Of a DNA stretch of 64,000 bases, positions 49,701-61,779 are shown in pieces. Source of the stretch: Antennarius striatus (taxonomy: Eukaryota; Chordata; Actinopteri; Lophiiformes; Antennariidae). Positions within the stretch are counted from its first letter, which is position 1. Each line of letters opens with the position of its first letter. The translations under genes were made by a program, and so were the position numbers. Below the pieces are notes generated by a model, which saw only the letters and a list, made by a program, of their open reading frames with translations, ran no database searches and had not been told where the DNA came from. The stretch spans positions 15,923,327 to 15,987,326 of the forward strand of contig NC_090791.1 of assembly GCF_040054535.1 (NCBI RefSeq), in the 5' to 3' direction.

Positions 49701-52700
49701 AAAATGTTTGGGTTTAGGACTGTGGGTTAGAAAAATGAAAGAAACATTTGAAGATGTTTAGCTTTGCCTCTGAGAACTGGACATCTAATGATTTATAGAC
49801 GGTTGCTATTTAACTAAATTACAAAAATAAACAAATAGATTTGAGATGAATCATCAAAATTACACATGAATGAACTGTTCTGGCACATGGCGACCCAGTG
49901 TCAGAACAGAACGTATCGCCTTACTGCCAATGCTGGGTTTTCATCCTCTAACATGGGCTTCACAACACAATCATTGTGAAGTGAAGGCAGCAGTTTGTCT
50001 TTAGTTTGAACACTAGACTCGTGAAATGTTGACTATCATTACTAATGACAGCATCATAGCTCATTCTAGTTAGAAAACACTATTAAAAGCAGGTCAGTTC
50101 TAATGCTTAGTTTACCGATTTAGAACTTTGCATATCCATTTTATCTTTATAATGAGTCCGTTTGTACATGGGAGTACATTTTGCCTTTAATATGTACTTG
50201 AAAAGTTAAATTTTACTCATGGAAAATATTTACACTGTGTATTAGTACAGTTCTACATTAAAAAAAATCATATCTTTGAGCAGTTCCACACATTGACATA
50301 AAAACATTTGCATCTTGCACCTTACCTTGAGCTCTTGCACTATTGTGCCTTGTAACTTGTTAATACAGAATTAGATCCATCTCAATTAATCAAGTCTGTA
50401 GACGTTTTGAATCTTAAATTACTTAAATAGAAACCAGAGAGTTCAGAGACTTCACATTTTGTAACAAAGTATATACTAATTGCAGAGAATTACTTGTGCA
50501 GTGAGCAGGTCAACAGAGGGGATGTAGTATTCTTCTTGGTCCACCGACATTTGTGGCTGCTCTCTGGAAGCTGCACAGGCTTTCCCATCCTTTGCTACTG
50601 GGTTCTTACCCTGCAGACAGAGTCAGATCATTTGAGTTGTACATTGTAGACCTACAGGTCTACAATGTATGTCAGTATGTACTGTCCTGTAAGTAGTTGT
50701 TTAAAATACATGTTTATTCACAGCCATTGACTCATTGATGGCCATTGACACCAATTTTATTCCAACCGTTGACTGCAACTGACAGTCAATAAGACGTCAA
50801 TTATATATTTTGGGGGGGGGCTGGGAGAGTTCCTCCATCAATATCATACTTCTACACTATTGTAGTGATGAACTAATCCCCCCACAGGTGGCAGCAGTGC
50901 TGTTTTTGGTGAGAGATCAGTGTATATTATAGGAGAGGAGAAAATAGTGAACGTCGTGAGTTGGACAAATTCAGGCAGCTCACATTCGTACAGAGCATGT
51001 GTTTCAGTAGTTTGATGACAAAGTGAAAGTGTTGACGTTTTATAGAAGGAAACCACTGTTGAGATGTTAAGACGCAAAAAAAGATTAGCGTTAAAGTCAT
51101 TGTTCTTTTTGACACAACTTTTCTCTGTTTTTTGAAGAACTAGAGCCTTAGGTGAAGCCAGCTTATGTTCAACTGTATTTTCTGACGAAAGAAGAGAGTC
51201 TACTCTTTCTTTTGATAGTTTTAGTGTTTAACATAGTCATCAAACAGGTATCCTGTGGATCTTGAAAGATCGGTCAAAATTCTGGCAGTATGGGGATTTC
51301 TGCTCTGAAAACGCCTGGTGGCCAGTGAGTTAATGTATTTATTTTATTATCTATTTTCCATCACAGCAGTCCCGCCATCCCAAATCCACTTATTCCTTCT
51401 ACCTGGGGTGTGACACAAGGAGACACTAGTATCCCGTCTGCCATCATGGGTGCTGGGGCAAGAGGATCGACCACAATGCTGCACCAAACCCTGGGTCCAA
51501 ACTGCTCTCCAGCGTGGGCCAAACGCCAGTGGGAGGTGTAGGAGCCCTCCACAGAGGGAGCACATAGTGCTACATTCACTATTCCAACCTGCAAACAGGG
51601 AAAGAATCATTAAAGATTTAGAGAAAGCAGATACACTGGTGTACGGTGCAGATGAGAAAAAATATATATTGTTAACAATATTCATGTGTGCTAGAGGGAG
51701 AGAGAAAGAAATCTGGTTCAAAACATTAAAAAAAACAACACTTCTCATGGGGACATCTCACCTGACCCGGCTGAAGGAAGGGGACAGACACTTCTCTCCA
51801 ACGATCCCCGGACCCCACGGCCAGGTTTCCCCACATGAACTTGAGCTGCAGGAAGGAAGCAGAGTGAAATATGATGCCGACTTCTGACGATCTTTTTACA
51901 CTTCTTGTTTAACACTAAATAAGGAGACAAGACGTTAAATTGCTGTAGTGAAACACCTTCTCCAGTCTGACAGCTGTAGAGAAACATCTTGTGATGTACA
52001 AAACAGTACTTATTTCTTAGTCTGTACCTTTGTTTCAGTGCTCCAGCCGATTGTTCCAGTGTTCCTCATTTTCCAGTATTTGATAAATTTGGTCCCGGGA
52101 CGCAGTCGGGTTCCATCAGGAAGGTTCTCATCCAGAAAAGCAGCTGTCATGGCTGGAACCACTAATGGACAGGGACGCTTTGGACGCCTGGAAGCAAAAT
52201 TATGTTCTGGATCAGTCTAGTGCTCTTTAATTTATTATTTTTCAAATTCTTTTATCAGGTGTTGCATCTCAGAATATTTACTAGACATTATAAAACCTGA
52301 AGTGTTTCAGAGTTAGATTTCAACTAATTATTACGTGGAATTCCACCATGTGTTATTTTAAACCAACCACATAATTGTTTTTGATTAAGAATTTTCTTTT
52401 ACTTTTAGCTATTGATTTCTCTATTTAGTTCTCACTTTAAGCCTACTTAAACTATTTTTTCTGTTATATATAGCGAACCAACAATCCACTACTTTAACTG
52501 GTATTTTTAACCATTTATACACAATATTTTAAAAATACTTTGAAACTATGATCCTTATCTGTTGCAGTTGATTCACTGCAAAAAAAACATTTCTATGTTA
52601 CCTTAATATTTACTTTAAATTAAATTTGTAATAATTTTATTTAATTATGTACAGCATTTCCCGCACTATAAGGCGCACCGGATTATAAGGCGCACACAAT

Positions 52701-55700
52701 AAAAAATAAATACAATTTATTTGATAAACTGCAGCGGCTGTAGTTGCACAATCCGTCCACTAGGTAGAGCCGCGCTGCTCAGGCAGTCATGATTGAATTA
52801 ATGACTTCCTGACTACCTTTGAATGGCCCCTATTGTTATGTCAATATGCCATCTTAGAAAGAAGTCAACACGCATATTAAAAAACCTTACATTAAAAACT
52901 GATTAAATGCATTACGAGTGCAGTCAGTGCGAACAGAGCGGATTATTTCCTGATCTGAAGTTCGAAGCAGATATTTGAGCTCCGACGTGTCGTCTTCATT
53001 TATTAATTAAATATTGTTTCGATCAATCGGTAGTCCAGTTGGAGGTGAGGTGTAGCTATTTGCTGCTGTGTGTCCTAAACAATTTTTTAACTAGTTTTTA
53101 ATGTCAGGCTGATAATTTACTGGCAAATGTGACGCTGTTTTATTCCTAGAACTGACTTTAACGTCGGTGTCTCACCGCCGTGAATCTCACCGCACGTCGC
53201 TGCAGACAGAATACACAAGCCTGAATGCACCCCTCCACCGCCCGCCCAGAGCTATCAACTACATTTGTAAATCAATGCAGCACATCAGACACCTTTGTCT
53301 AGCAGTGACTCTGCTCTTGAAATTTCAGAAAAGGCTGGAAGTTCAGCTTTGAGGGTCTTTATTCACCTTTATGCCAGTTTCTCCGTGTGTTTCCACAGAC
53401 TAACAGAATGGACCGTCACTAGATTCCAGCACAATGGCATTTTTAAGACCAATTAAGTTTAAAGTGGGTTATTTCCGACGCCAAATAGTTAGGAAATACT
53501 GAGATCAGTCAGTCAGTCAAACTTTATTAATAGAATTTTTGAAAGTTCCTTATGTTTCTCTACGTAATCATCGGTGCTCCTACAGTCTGCTCTACCGTCT
53601 GAGAGCAGCTCAGTCAGAGACTTCGGTGACGCCCCTTGACTACCGTTGTTAGGGGGCGTGGGCCCGAGTGCGTTGTGAGAGTGCGCCTCTGGTGGCGGAG
53701 TGCGGTATGACTGGCGGCCAGACTGCCGGCTTTTTTTCAGCGATTATGTTTTTAACCAATATTAATATGAATATTAATCCATATATAAAAAACACCGGAT
53801 TATAAAGCGCACTACGGGTTTATGAGAAAATTTTAGGCTTTTAGGTGCGCCTTATAGTGCGGAAAATACTGTATTTATATTTTTCTTGAAGAACTTCTCA
53901 GTCTATCTATTTTTGCAGCTGCTTGTAATCACTGCCATGATGACAGATCACTGTGTCAATAACTTACTCAGGACTGTGCTGGGTGGCACGAGGCTGCAGA
54001 AGGACAGGAGAGGAGCTTCCATCTCCATGGGAGGAGCTCCACTGTATACCCCGCCTCTCCATCCTTAGCTGTTTCCTGATTTCTTTTACCTCTGCCTTTA
54101 GAAGACGTTTCTCTGCTTTCAGTCGCTGCTTCTCAGCCTTCCGAAAACTGCGATCACCTCGCCTGTAAAACCTTGGAGAAATAATACCTAATTAGATGGA
54201 GATGATATCGTAGTGGACGGCATGTTAGTAGAGTGTCAGCCAAGGCAGAATCAATGATTGCAGAAGGTCTATACGATATAAAAAAGAAATAAAAGTCAGG
54301 GCAGCGTTACAAGTAAGTAAGTATTGAGGTGTCGTACCTGCTGTGGTCTGGAGCAGGTGATCCATGCTCAGGGATGGACAGAGGAGTCCTGGCTCTCACC
54401 AGGTTGTGGCTTGGGTCATGAGAGAAGCTGCAGGGCTCACATAGGGTGCATGAAGTACAGACACTGAGCAGAAGAAGAAACAGACAAGAAAAGAAGGAGA
54501 AAGTAGCTGGAGTCAGACTGTTCACACACACACAGCAACTGACTAGAAGTTTCCTCCCAAAAAATTTCTGCCAAGGTCACATAACACCTGAATGCTGTAT
54601 GAGCAAAATCCATGTCAATCCAGGATGATTGTAAAGGACTAATCCTGTGTTCCATGGTCTTGATTACATCTGCATTATTCCTTGTGAATCTGAGGTTTGA
54701 ATATAAGAGGCTCTTTTCCGGCACCCTGGAGTAAATTTACCTCAGAGGCTGAGAAGTATGATGACTCAATGACTGGAGAACAACCTCTGAGACCCCTTTG
54801 AAAACAAGAACCAAAGCTTTTGTTTGTCTACCGTGTCAGTGGGATGATTTCCACGATATTCAAAAGGTCAGCCAACAACAGCAACAACAACAACAACAAC
54901 AACAACAGCCAAACAAAGTCTGAGTCTACACCTCTCACTCAACACAGCCTCTTCCCTTTTCCATCAGAACAGACTATGTGCTGAAGAGGTGCTGGAAAGA
55001 GTTAACCACATGAAACGACTTATGGTTAGCTGCTGACACATACCTACACTGGTATCCTCCTCCAGTGGTCTGCCCCCTGCAGGAGGAGCAGGGAGGAGTG
55101 GAAGAGGATGGAGCTCCAGGCAAAGCGGAGGAGGAAACCTCAGGGACCTGCTGAGCCTCCGCTCCTCCTCCTGCTTCCCCTCTACCTCCACCCCCTCCTC
55201 CTGCTCCACCTCCTCCTCCTCCTCCTCCGAGGGGCTTGTGTATGCAGCATTGTCCAGAGAACTCCCGGCAGATCTTCTCAACCGCCTCACGAACCACCTG
55301 GTCTTTAAACTAGAAGAGAGGGGGGAAAAGAGACTCAGGAGATGAGGAGAGAGTGCTCACTGATGAAGTGTTTCTGAAGTTCTCATCATTTCCTGAGTCA
55401 GTCACCAGAAGCCAAACTCATGCTGAAAGATGCTTCTCATCTCAATCAGACTGCTCTCACCTTCTCCATGTAAGAGGTGAACCAGGCTGGAGGAGTCTTG
55501 TCTTCTTCTTTGGTCCCCTTTACCTCTTTCATGATCACCTGTTCAACAGAAAGAATAAATATTCCTTAAGTAAAACCATTATATCTTATATTATATCTTT
55601 ACACAATGTCACAAAGTTTTGGGTAATGTCACACATACGTACACTGCTAAATATAGCATGTGTTATTTATTTGAAACATGGACAACATTCAGGGTTACAT

Positions 55701-58700
55701 CCCATTGGACACCTCATCCTCCCCCAAAGGTGACTAATGAGCTAAATTCATGGAAAACAGAATCAGAAATATGGTTACAAAAATGAAGCTTGGATGAGAC
55801 CACACAGCTGTATGGGTTGTATCAACTTTCAGTGAGTTCCAGGTAAAGACCAACAAATTAAAAAATTGTATATTTTGTAAAATTTGTAACTGCACCGGTA
55901 TTGAAGCCCAGCGGTGAGTTTATTTTCACACTCATCATTAACATTTGAGGCATTATGACTGAAAATGGACAAAAAAAATGTTCGGTTCAGTTGTTCTGGT
56001 CTTACCATGCCCTGCTCTGGAACCACAGCCTGGACTTTACGGCTGACAACCTGGGCCAAAGCAGGACAGTGCTGTGGGGGCCTGAAGCCCCTTTTGGGCT
56101 CCGTCCCACTAGCCTTAGTGGCGGCCACCCTTGCAGGTTGGCCCCGAGTCTCGTACACATTCATGTGTAGTCGGTTCCCCTGCCTGGCTGCACTCTGGAA
56201 AACAAACTATCAAGTTAGTCACCCTGAATGGATCTCAGTTTTGTTCCTATAACAACTAAATAGCTTTATGACAGTGTATGTATATAATTACAAGAGAAAC
56301 ACTGCAGGATCTTTAGATAGAGTAAACTAAAATAACTGCGACTGGTCAGAAAAAGAGGAAAAAATAAAATAATGGATATATAAAAAGCAATTCATTTGAA
56401 GTAAATCCAAGAAAAGACCAGTACAGACAACTACAACTATGTGTTTGGTTGGTTGGTTGGTTGGTTGGTTTGTTGGATTACACATATTTTCGACTAAATT
56501 TGGCAGAAGGATGCAGTGTGGGCCAGGAAGGACATTGTAAAATGTTGATCCGAATCAAAGGAAGATCCAACAGTATTTCTATGACTTTCCTTCGCATCAT
56601 GAGAGAAGATAATTTACTCAAACTTCACAACTTTCTACATACACTTGCAAAAGAATAAGCCACATAAAGAAAGTATTAAATATTGTAATTAAATATTGAA
56701 TATAGTCATGGCAGACTTAATGACTCGACAGCATGTCATTCATGTTTATATACCGAGTTAAGGATTAAGGTTAAGACTGTATTGGTGACGAAGGCTCGGC
56801 TGATAGCGAAGCAGTTTTTGCTGTAATCCCATCCGCTATAGTAAACAGTATTTAGTAATGTCTTGGCTCCATTCTCCTTGTAATATAAGAAATCTGTGGA
56901 CAACAGAAAACTTTCTAAATTTTCCTTAAGATCTTCTTTTGTTACATACGAAAATGATAGAACCCAAACATCATTGGTTGGTTTGTACTTTGCAGCAGGA
57001 TTTTGTTTTACCTACTACTGCCAGGAGTTTACTGCAGTGCTACTGCACCGATCTGAATCTGATGAGCAATTATCCCTCAACCAAAATCACGTAAAAAATG
57101 CCTTGTCTACAATGAACTTGAACATTTGGCATTTTCATTACAACACAATTTCTAAATGCAAAAATAAAATCAACTTGCCTTCAAAGCCTCCTCATAATCC
57201 CCTGAATAAAGCAGAAACAATTATAAACATTAGATTAATATGCAACTGTCTCCAAATGTTAGATTGTGTCAGCCTCATTTAGAATATAAACTTGTGATTG
57301 TTTCCTTACCTTGGCTGTTTATGGACACCTGAAGAGGAAAGGGAAAGAAACACAACTCCTTTTATATTTAGCCTTGAGAATACATATCATCTGCAAAAAT
57401 GAGCTATAATGATGATTTTACGTGACATTATCCAGTCTAACTACTAAGGGTAAAAAAGAAAGACTCCCACCTCTTCATTCTCCTCATCAAAATAAGTCAG
57501 CTGAAGATTGCAGAGTCCAAATGAGCGCTTAACCTGTAACAAACACACAAAAAGAAGGATAAAGAGTGATGGCAAGCTGGCATTTCTGAATGACACGTGT
57601 GAATATCAGCCACAACAGTTATATAGATGCAGAACTCTGCATTGTGACTCCTCTCTTTGCGACTCTCTGTTTCTCTTGCTTCAACAAGAAACAATGAGTA
57701 TTATATTTATTAGTCAGAAACTATTGTAAATGGAAAAACCATAAATTAAGTGAGGTCTGCTGTCTGACTCAGCAGCACTCAGACAGATGAACTCTCTCAG
57801 GCCACTGAGGCCAAGAGAACAACCATAAATCCAAAGGTGTAGGTCTCCCAGCTATAATCCGACTTTCCTGACAGCAGCGATTCACAATGTCACTGATTAA
57901 AAGATCTTCCTGTTGTTTGCTTTCAGAGCTTCCAGTAGCTGCAGGTTGAGGGTTCAGTACTCTAAAACTCATTCCAACGCAGGAACCTGGAATAATGTCA
58001 TCTGAAATTCAAGACATGGGGTTCCACTTACGAAAAATAAATGAAAAACAAAAGAATTAGACTTGAGTCACTAACGGCCTTGTTCTGGCATCAGTAATGC
58101 TGCAGGTTCTTCATAAACTCATGTCCAGGTATTATTAATGGAATAATGAAGTCAATAAAAATTAGAGCTACTGATTGGAATGTTTATCATCTCATAGCTT
58201 GTGATTTAATTTGCCTGCCAAGTGATTTCCAATGTTCTTCCCTCCATTGAGGCAATTAAGCTCATCCTAAATACTGACAGTCAGAAAAAGAATCTGTGCG
58301 AACGCAACGGCCAACACTGCCCCACAACGCCATGTTCATGGCAGAGTCATCATCCAAAGTGATTCATAGTAGCAAAAATAAAGTTCTTGAACAGCACTTA
58401 GTGAGCCTTCCTGTTGGCTGTGTCTGGGCCCTTTACAAATATTACATAATTGTCTAATTATAATTATTTGAGTTAACCACAATTATTTTGCACAACGAGA
58501 ATGGTTTCCACTAATCAGTAGGAAAACAGCTGCATCAAATGGAAATGTCATACAGTACTTCCATCATTATTACTGTATCATGTCATTGTCATCACGAACA
58601 CCGTTTGTTATTTCAAACAGAGAAAAGCTAAAGCCATGCTGTGTGACTCCAACATACTGGTAATATATTTGAAGCAACCCTCACTTGTGTTCATGTTACC

Positions 58701-60462
58701 AGCAAAATGTATTCTTTATAAATTGTTTGTAATCCAATAATCCCTCATGAACAGTTTCCATAAATCAGCACTAGCACAAGTTTTAGTTTCCTCATCCAAC
58801 ATGAAATGTTAATTTTAATGACAACTGAGTTATTAGAATTAATCAAACCCTGTCATCCCTCATAGCGTTTCTGTATCATGTTGTTAAAACACTGTGCCAA
58901 TGTTCAGTTATTTCAGCAACAATTTCTATTACAGCCTACATTTACATCAGAGCTCTGTCTCAGAACGCCAACATGTTCACCACTGCTGACCCAGGCAAAA
59001 AAAAAAAAGTCAGTTCCAATAGTTAAAAATCATCTAAATGAGACACAAGGCTTTGAGATGCTGTTTTGTGGAGCCGTGAAAACAATCAGCGGTATGTCTG
59101 GAGGAATAAGACTGAAGCTGATGCTGTATAGAACAGTCTACCTACAGTGAAACATGGTGGTAATTCAGTGATGCTCTGGAGCTGGAAACCTGCAGCCTGT
59201 AGATTGTCAGATGGATTCCATCAAGCATCAGGAAATCCTAGAAGAAACACCTCCATCTGTGAGGAAGATGAAGCTTGGAGGTTCCAGAAGGATGATGATC
59301 CTAAACAGACCTCAAAGTCAAACCAGGCTTGGTTCCAGAAGAAGTCCTGGATCATTCTAGAGGCCGTCACAGTCACCTGATTGAATCCACAGAAAATCTC
59401 TGGTGGGATCTGAAGAAGGTTGTCTGCAGCAGGTAAACCAGGGATATTCAAGAATTGAAGGTGTTTGTTCACAAGAAATGGGATAAGATTCCTCAGGAAC
59501 GCTGCCAGAAGCTGGTGTCTGGATGTGCATCATATTAACAGATACGGGGTCTCTACTAAGAACTGGAGACGCTCGGAATTAAGGCTTGAATCATTTCCAG
59601 ACTGTAGTAGTTAAAGTTGCATTTTGTGCTATATTTTGAAAAAAAAACAACAACACTTGCAATACCTGTAATCATGAGTTATGCAACCTATTTTTGTCTG
59701 ATTTACTAAAGCATCTTGTTATTGTGTTAATAAACCTCTTATTCATCTTGATTTGGATGTAACCATGACAACTGAATAGTAATCAGGCATTCTAAATAAC
59801 AGGGGGAAAATATAAACATGACTGATATTTATCAGGTTACACTAACATACACACCTATGAATACTGGAGTGTGTGTTTTCATGCTGTAGCTCCATTCAGT
59901 CTGCATGCAGGGGAGGCTGGCTGCTAGCTACTAGCCGCAGTAGCAGGATTCACCCACATTTTAATTTGGTTATGGACCCAGGAAACAATAAATGGTGGAT
60001 TTGCGATACGAACAGCTAAGACTAGTTAACCAAAACTGGTATATAGTGTTTCTATGACAACAAACCACTAAAATATTTCCTAGGCGGTCTGCGGTGGACT
60101 CTCCCGGTCCTCTTTCGCTGCTGTCACTGACGGATGATCCACGTTCACGGCTAACGCGGCTCACGACACGACGGTGACACCACAGCGTGTGGATAGCACC
60201 CATAACAGCAAACCTTAGCATATCAGGAGCATTTCATACAGTTTGGCAGCTCTACTAGCTGAGCCAGAGCTGCTGGCTGGGCTCCGCCCGGACACACCAG
60301 CCCGGCCCCATCACGGTGACAGCGGGATGTGTGCTGGTGCTGGAGTGCGGCCTCTCTTACCATGGCCTCCATCGACTCCCAGCTCTTGGTCTCGGATCCC
60401 GACAGGAGGAAATTTTTGGAATTTCCCCTGAAATTCACCCTCAGGTTAATGTAGAAGTCCAT
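42415..60462 (-). CDS. nbr1: next to BRCA1 gene 1 protein, selective autophagy receptor NBR1
   Basis: Cargo receptor linking ubiquitinated cargo to ATG8-family proteins. 23 coding exons on the minus strand: 60361-60462, 57471-57533, 57310-57328, 57179-57201, 56006-56194, 55461-55538, 55044-55309, 54338-54463, 53968-54162, 52028-52187, 51762-51845, 51403-51588, 50494-50610, 49433-49508, 49235-49345, 47707-47883, 46388-46660, 45598-45775, 45251-45505, 44821-44906, 44562-44640, 43627-43720, 42415-42588. They sum to 3111 nt, 1036 residues (human 966), in one unbroken frame. Order: PB1 (1-about 80), ZZ zinc finger (about 232-275), coiled coil (about 289-330), FW domain (about 365-497), LIR (Tyr788), J helix and C-terminal UBA. 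The start MDFYINL aligns with human MEPQVTL; an in-frame ATG at 60525 would add 21 residues and is less likely. Oddities: a polyglycine insert at about 186-207 and a GC-AG intron after exon 4. Confidence 0.93.
43905..43990 (-). mobile_element. Penelope-like terminal fragment in an nbr1 intron
   Basis: TTTTTTGAAGACGTTTCACC and TCATCCAAGAGGCTTCTTC are the motif found near the ends of Penelope-like elements, here as a lone scrap in the intron between nbr1 exons 21 and 22. The orientation is uncertain. Confidence 0.55.
45598..45775 (-). other. nbr1 exon carrying the LC3-interacting region
   Basis: A Glu/Lys-rich stretch is followed by SSEDYIIILPDCFDTSRPLG, nearly identical to the human LIR segment. 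The core Tyr-Ile-Ile-Ile starts at residue 788, preceded by acidic and serine residues that favour ATG8 binding. This is strong evidence that the autophagy-receptor role is conserved. Confidence 0.92.
50641..50668. repeat. 28-bp near-perfect palindrome in an nbr1 intron
   Basis: The arms ACATTGTAGACCT and AGGTCTACAATGT are exact inverted copies of 13 bases separated by 2 bases. It lies about 30 bp upstream, in the sense of nbr1, of the exon at 50494-50610. Confidence 0.9.
51403..52187 (-). other. nbr1 FW (four-tryptophan) domain exons 10-12
   Basis: Exons 52028-52187, 51762-51845 and 51403-51588 encode DENLPDGTRLRPGTKF, YWKMRNTGTIGWS, LKFMWGNLAVGSGDRW, then GSYTSHWRLAHAGEQFGPR and VWCSIVVDP. 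The conserved tryptophans that name the domain are present. It binds cargo and partner proteins in other NBR1 orthologues. Confidence 0.88.
52652..53871. mobile_element. MITE family CAGTATTTTCCGCACTAT, long copy 3 (1.2 kb)
   Basis: The ends CAGCATTTCCCGCACTAT and, inverted, CAGTATTTTCCGCACTAT are flanked by TA. The block GGATTATAAGGCGCAC follows the left end, and its inverted counterpart GGATTATAAAGCGCAC precedes the right end. The interior is largely unrelated to the short copies and contains no frame I recognise as a transposase. It lies in the intron between nbr1 exons 9 and 10 and may be a longer parent form of the two short copies. Confidence 0.8.
54338..55309 (-). other. nbr1 ZZ zinc finger and polyglycine insert (exons 7-8)
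   Basis: Exon 7 (55044-55309) runs FKDQVVREAVEK, then a glycine run of about 22 residues with Ala, Arg and Glu interruptions, encoded by GGA/GGT triplets, and ends CSSCRGQTTGGGYQC. Exon 8 (54338-54463) completes the finger with SVCTSC, CEPC and HDPSH. The Cys/His spacing is that of a ZZ domain. The triplet run is visible on the plus strand as CTC/TCC repeats at about 55166-55232. Confidence 0.85.
54880..54906. repeat. AAC trinucleotide run
   Basis: About nine CAA/AAC units in the intron between nbr1 exons 7 and 8. Confidence 0.85.
56444..56471. repeat. TTGG tetranucleotide run
   Basis: Six to seven GGTT units in the nbr1 intron upstream of exon 5. Confidence 0.85.
57179..60462 (-). other. 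nbr1 PB1-domain exons 1-4
   Basis: Exons 60361-60462, 57471-57533, 57310-57328 (19 nt) and 57179-57201 (23 nt) together encode the PB1 domain that binds the partner p62/SQSTM1. The acidic OPCA side is clear: YFDEENEE joined to VSINSQ and GDYEEALK. The basic side is less like human; Lys35-Arg36 follow the exon 1 junction. The last of these exons ends with GCAAGT, a GC donor, and the next exon continues the frame with GNRLHMNV, matching human GNQLQMQV. Confidence 0.85.
59000..59625 (+). pseudogene. Tc1-like transposase remnant in nbr1 intron 1
   Basis: Recognisable pieces in shifting frames: TVKHGGNSVMLWSW near 59145, QKDDDPKQTSKSNQAWFQKK at 59284-59343, ESTENLWWDLKKV near 59384-59420, and WDKIPQERCQKLVSG near 59480-59522. 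These are the middle and C-terminal parts of a Tc1-family DDE transposase. The DPK.TSK and ENLWWDLKK blocks are diagnostic. Stops and shifts make it dead. It is antisense to nbr1. Confidence 0.85.
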
Positions 60463-60680
60463 GACGTCGATCGTCTCCCCCTTAACGCATATTACACTCG
60501 ACGGACACGGAGCTTTTTCCCCCACCGCTGAAGCCTATTTGGGTTAATCTCACCAATTCGCTCCACTGTAATTTATCCGATTGGGGATGAGGCGTATTTT
60601 GTGTTTACATCAGCGCCCGTGGCCACGCCCACCTGCACCATGTGTCCGGAAATAAAGTCCCCTACTTCCGCCTGAGTGGA
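60463..60680 (-). promoter_or_regulatory. nbr1 5' UTR and promoter region
   Basis: The region upstream of the ATG at 60462 is CpG-richer than its surroundings, and the GC-rich block extends into exon 1 and intron 1 (about 60080-60660). No TATA box or clear initiator was picked out. The next gene, g6pc1, ends about 1.2 kb further right, so the promoter is compact. Confidence 0.45.
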
Positions 60681-61054
60681 AAATAAAAGCTGGAGGCTCT
60701 TCAGAAGACAGGACTTCCTCTGTGATGGGAGCTGACCTTCATCCATGTCAACACAGTACCGCAATGATTTAAATTCATTTATAAGACATGTAATTAAAGT
60801 TATTAATGTGCAATCAGTCTATTTCTTCGTTTGTTTAAGGGGTTGCCTCAAAGAAACTAACAGATTTTGCACGCATGTGTAACAGTGTAATAAATGAACT
60901 TCACATTTTTTTGTGAATTTCCCCAAATCTTTTGCTTGTTTACATATGTGATTTATATTCTTCCATTACTCGTTTTGTTAATGCTTTTAATGAGGCATTT
61001 ATTGAGGTTGCACACGTTCAGATTTTTTTTCCACATTGGAAGTCTGGAAAAGGG

Positions 61055-61362
61055 GTTTCGGGTTCGGGGCCTTTCTGCATGTGGTTTGGATGTTCTTCTC
61101 ATGTCTGCGTGGGTTCTTCTCTCCGTTTTACTTCCACCTCCAAATAACAAGCACTTGAGGTGTTTTGGTGTGTTACAAATTGTCCATAGGTGTGAGTGTG
61201 TGTGTGTGAGAGAGTAATTGTTTGTATTTCTTGTGGTCCTGCGATGCACTGGCAGCGTGTCTGAAGTGTTTCTCCATCTCATGTCCTTAAGTCTGCTGGG
61301 ATAGGCTCCAGCAAACCCCATGACCCACAGAAGTGGAGGAAGCGGATAGGAAGATGGATGAA
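61055..61362 (+). repeat. L2-like 3' tail with AGTG/GATG end
   Basis: TGTTCTTCTCATGTCTGCG, GTCCATAGGTGTGAGTG, CTGCGATGCACTGGCAG, GCTGGGATAGGCTCCAGC and GAGGAAGCGGATAGGAAG follow in the usual order in sense orientation. It lies between nbr1 and g6pc1. Nothing else was recognised from 60681 to 61680. Confidence 0.75.
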
Positions 61363-61685
61363 TAACTATATAAATAAAATACCCCAGAATTGTCAAATGG
61401 TGCCAGTTAGCACCACTCGATGGTGCTAACTGACTTATTACATTGCCATAGGGGTGACAACTTTTTCCCAGCCCTCGTGTGATGTGCCCTATCTGGTATG
61501 TTACGGGTATGTTTCCTGAGGAGTTAAAAACTTCTAAAAGGATCTGTCATGTACTTATTCACAACTCTATGCATGTATTCACACTATATGATCATAAGAA
61601 GTGCTGCATTAGTCAAGTGTTCACACAGTAGTCTATGATGTACTGAAATTTGAATGAAAACTGCGTAGCCTGTGTTAGATATACA

Positions 61686-61691
61686 TTTATT
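61686..61691 (-). promoter_or_regulatory. poly(A) signal AATAAA for g6pc1
   Basis: TTTATT on the plus strand, about 90 bp downstream of the g6pc1 stop at 61780. It implies a very short 3' UTR, if it is the one used. Confidence 0.5.
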
Positions 61692-61779
61692 TAATTGCTT
61701 GGATTTTCATGCTGGAAGTCTGTAAGATAGTAAAGTTCATTTCATTCATTTCATTTCATGCAATATAATTGCGTTTGAC

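Noticed and set aside
54964-55290. Glu-rich minus-strand frame of 108 codons overlapping nbr1 exon 7
   Set aside because: Wrong frame of the triplet run. The Gly-rich frame joins correctly to the ZZ half and to FKDQVVREAVEK.
60463-60525. Upstream in-frame ATG for nbr1 (21 extra residues)
   Set aside because: MDFYINLRVNF aligns residue for residue with the human start MEPQVTLNVTF, and the extension has no counterpart.
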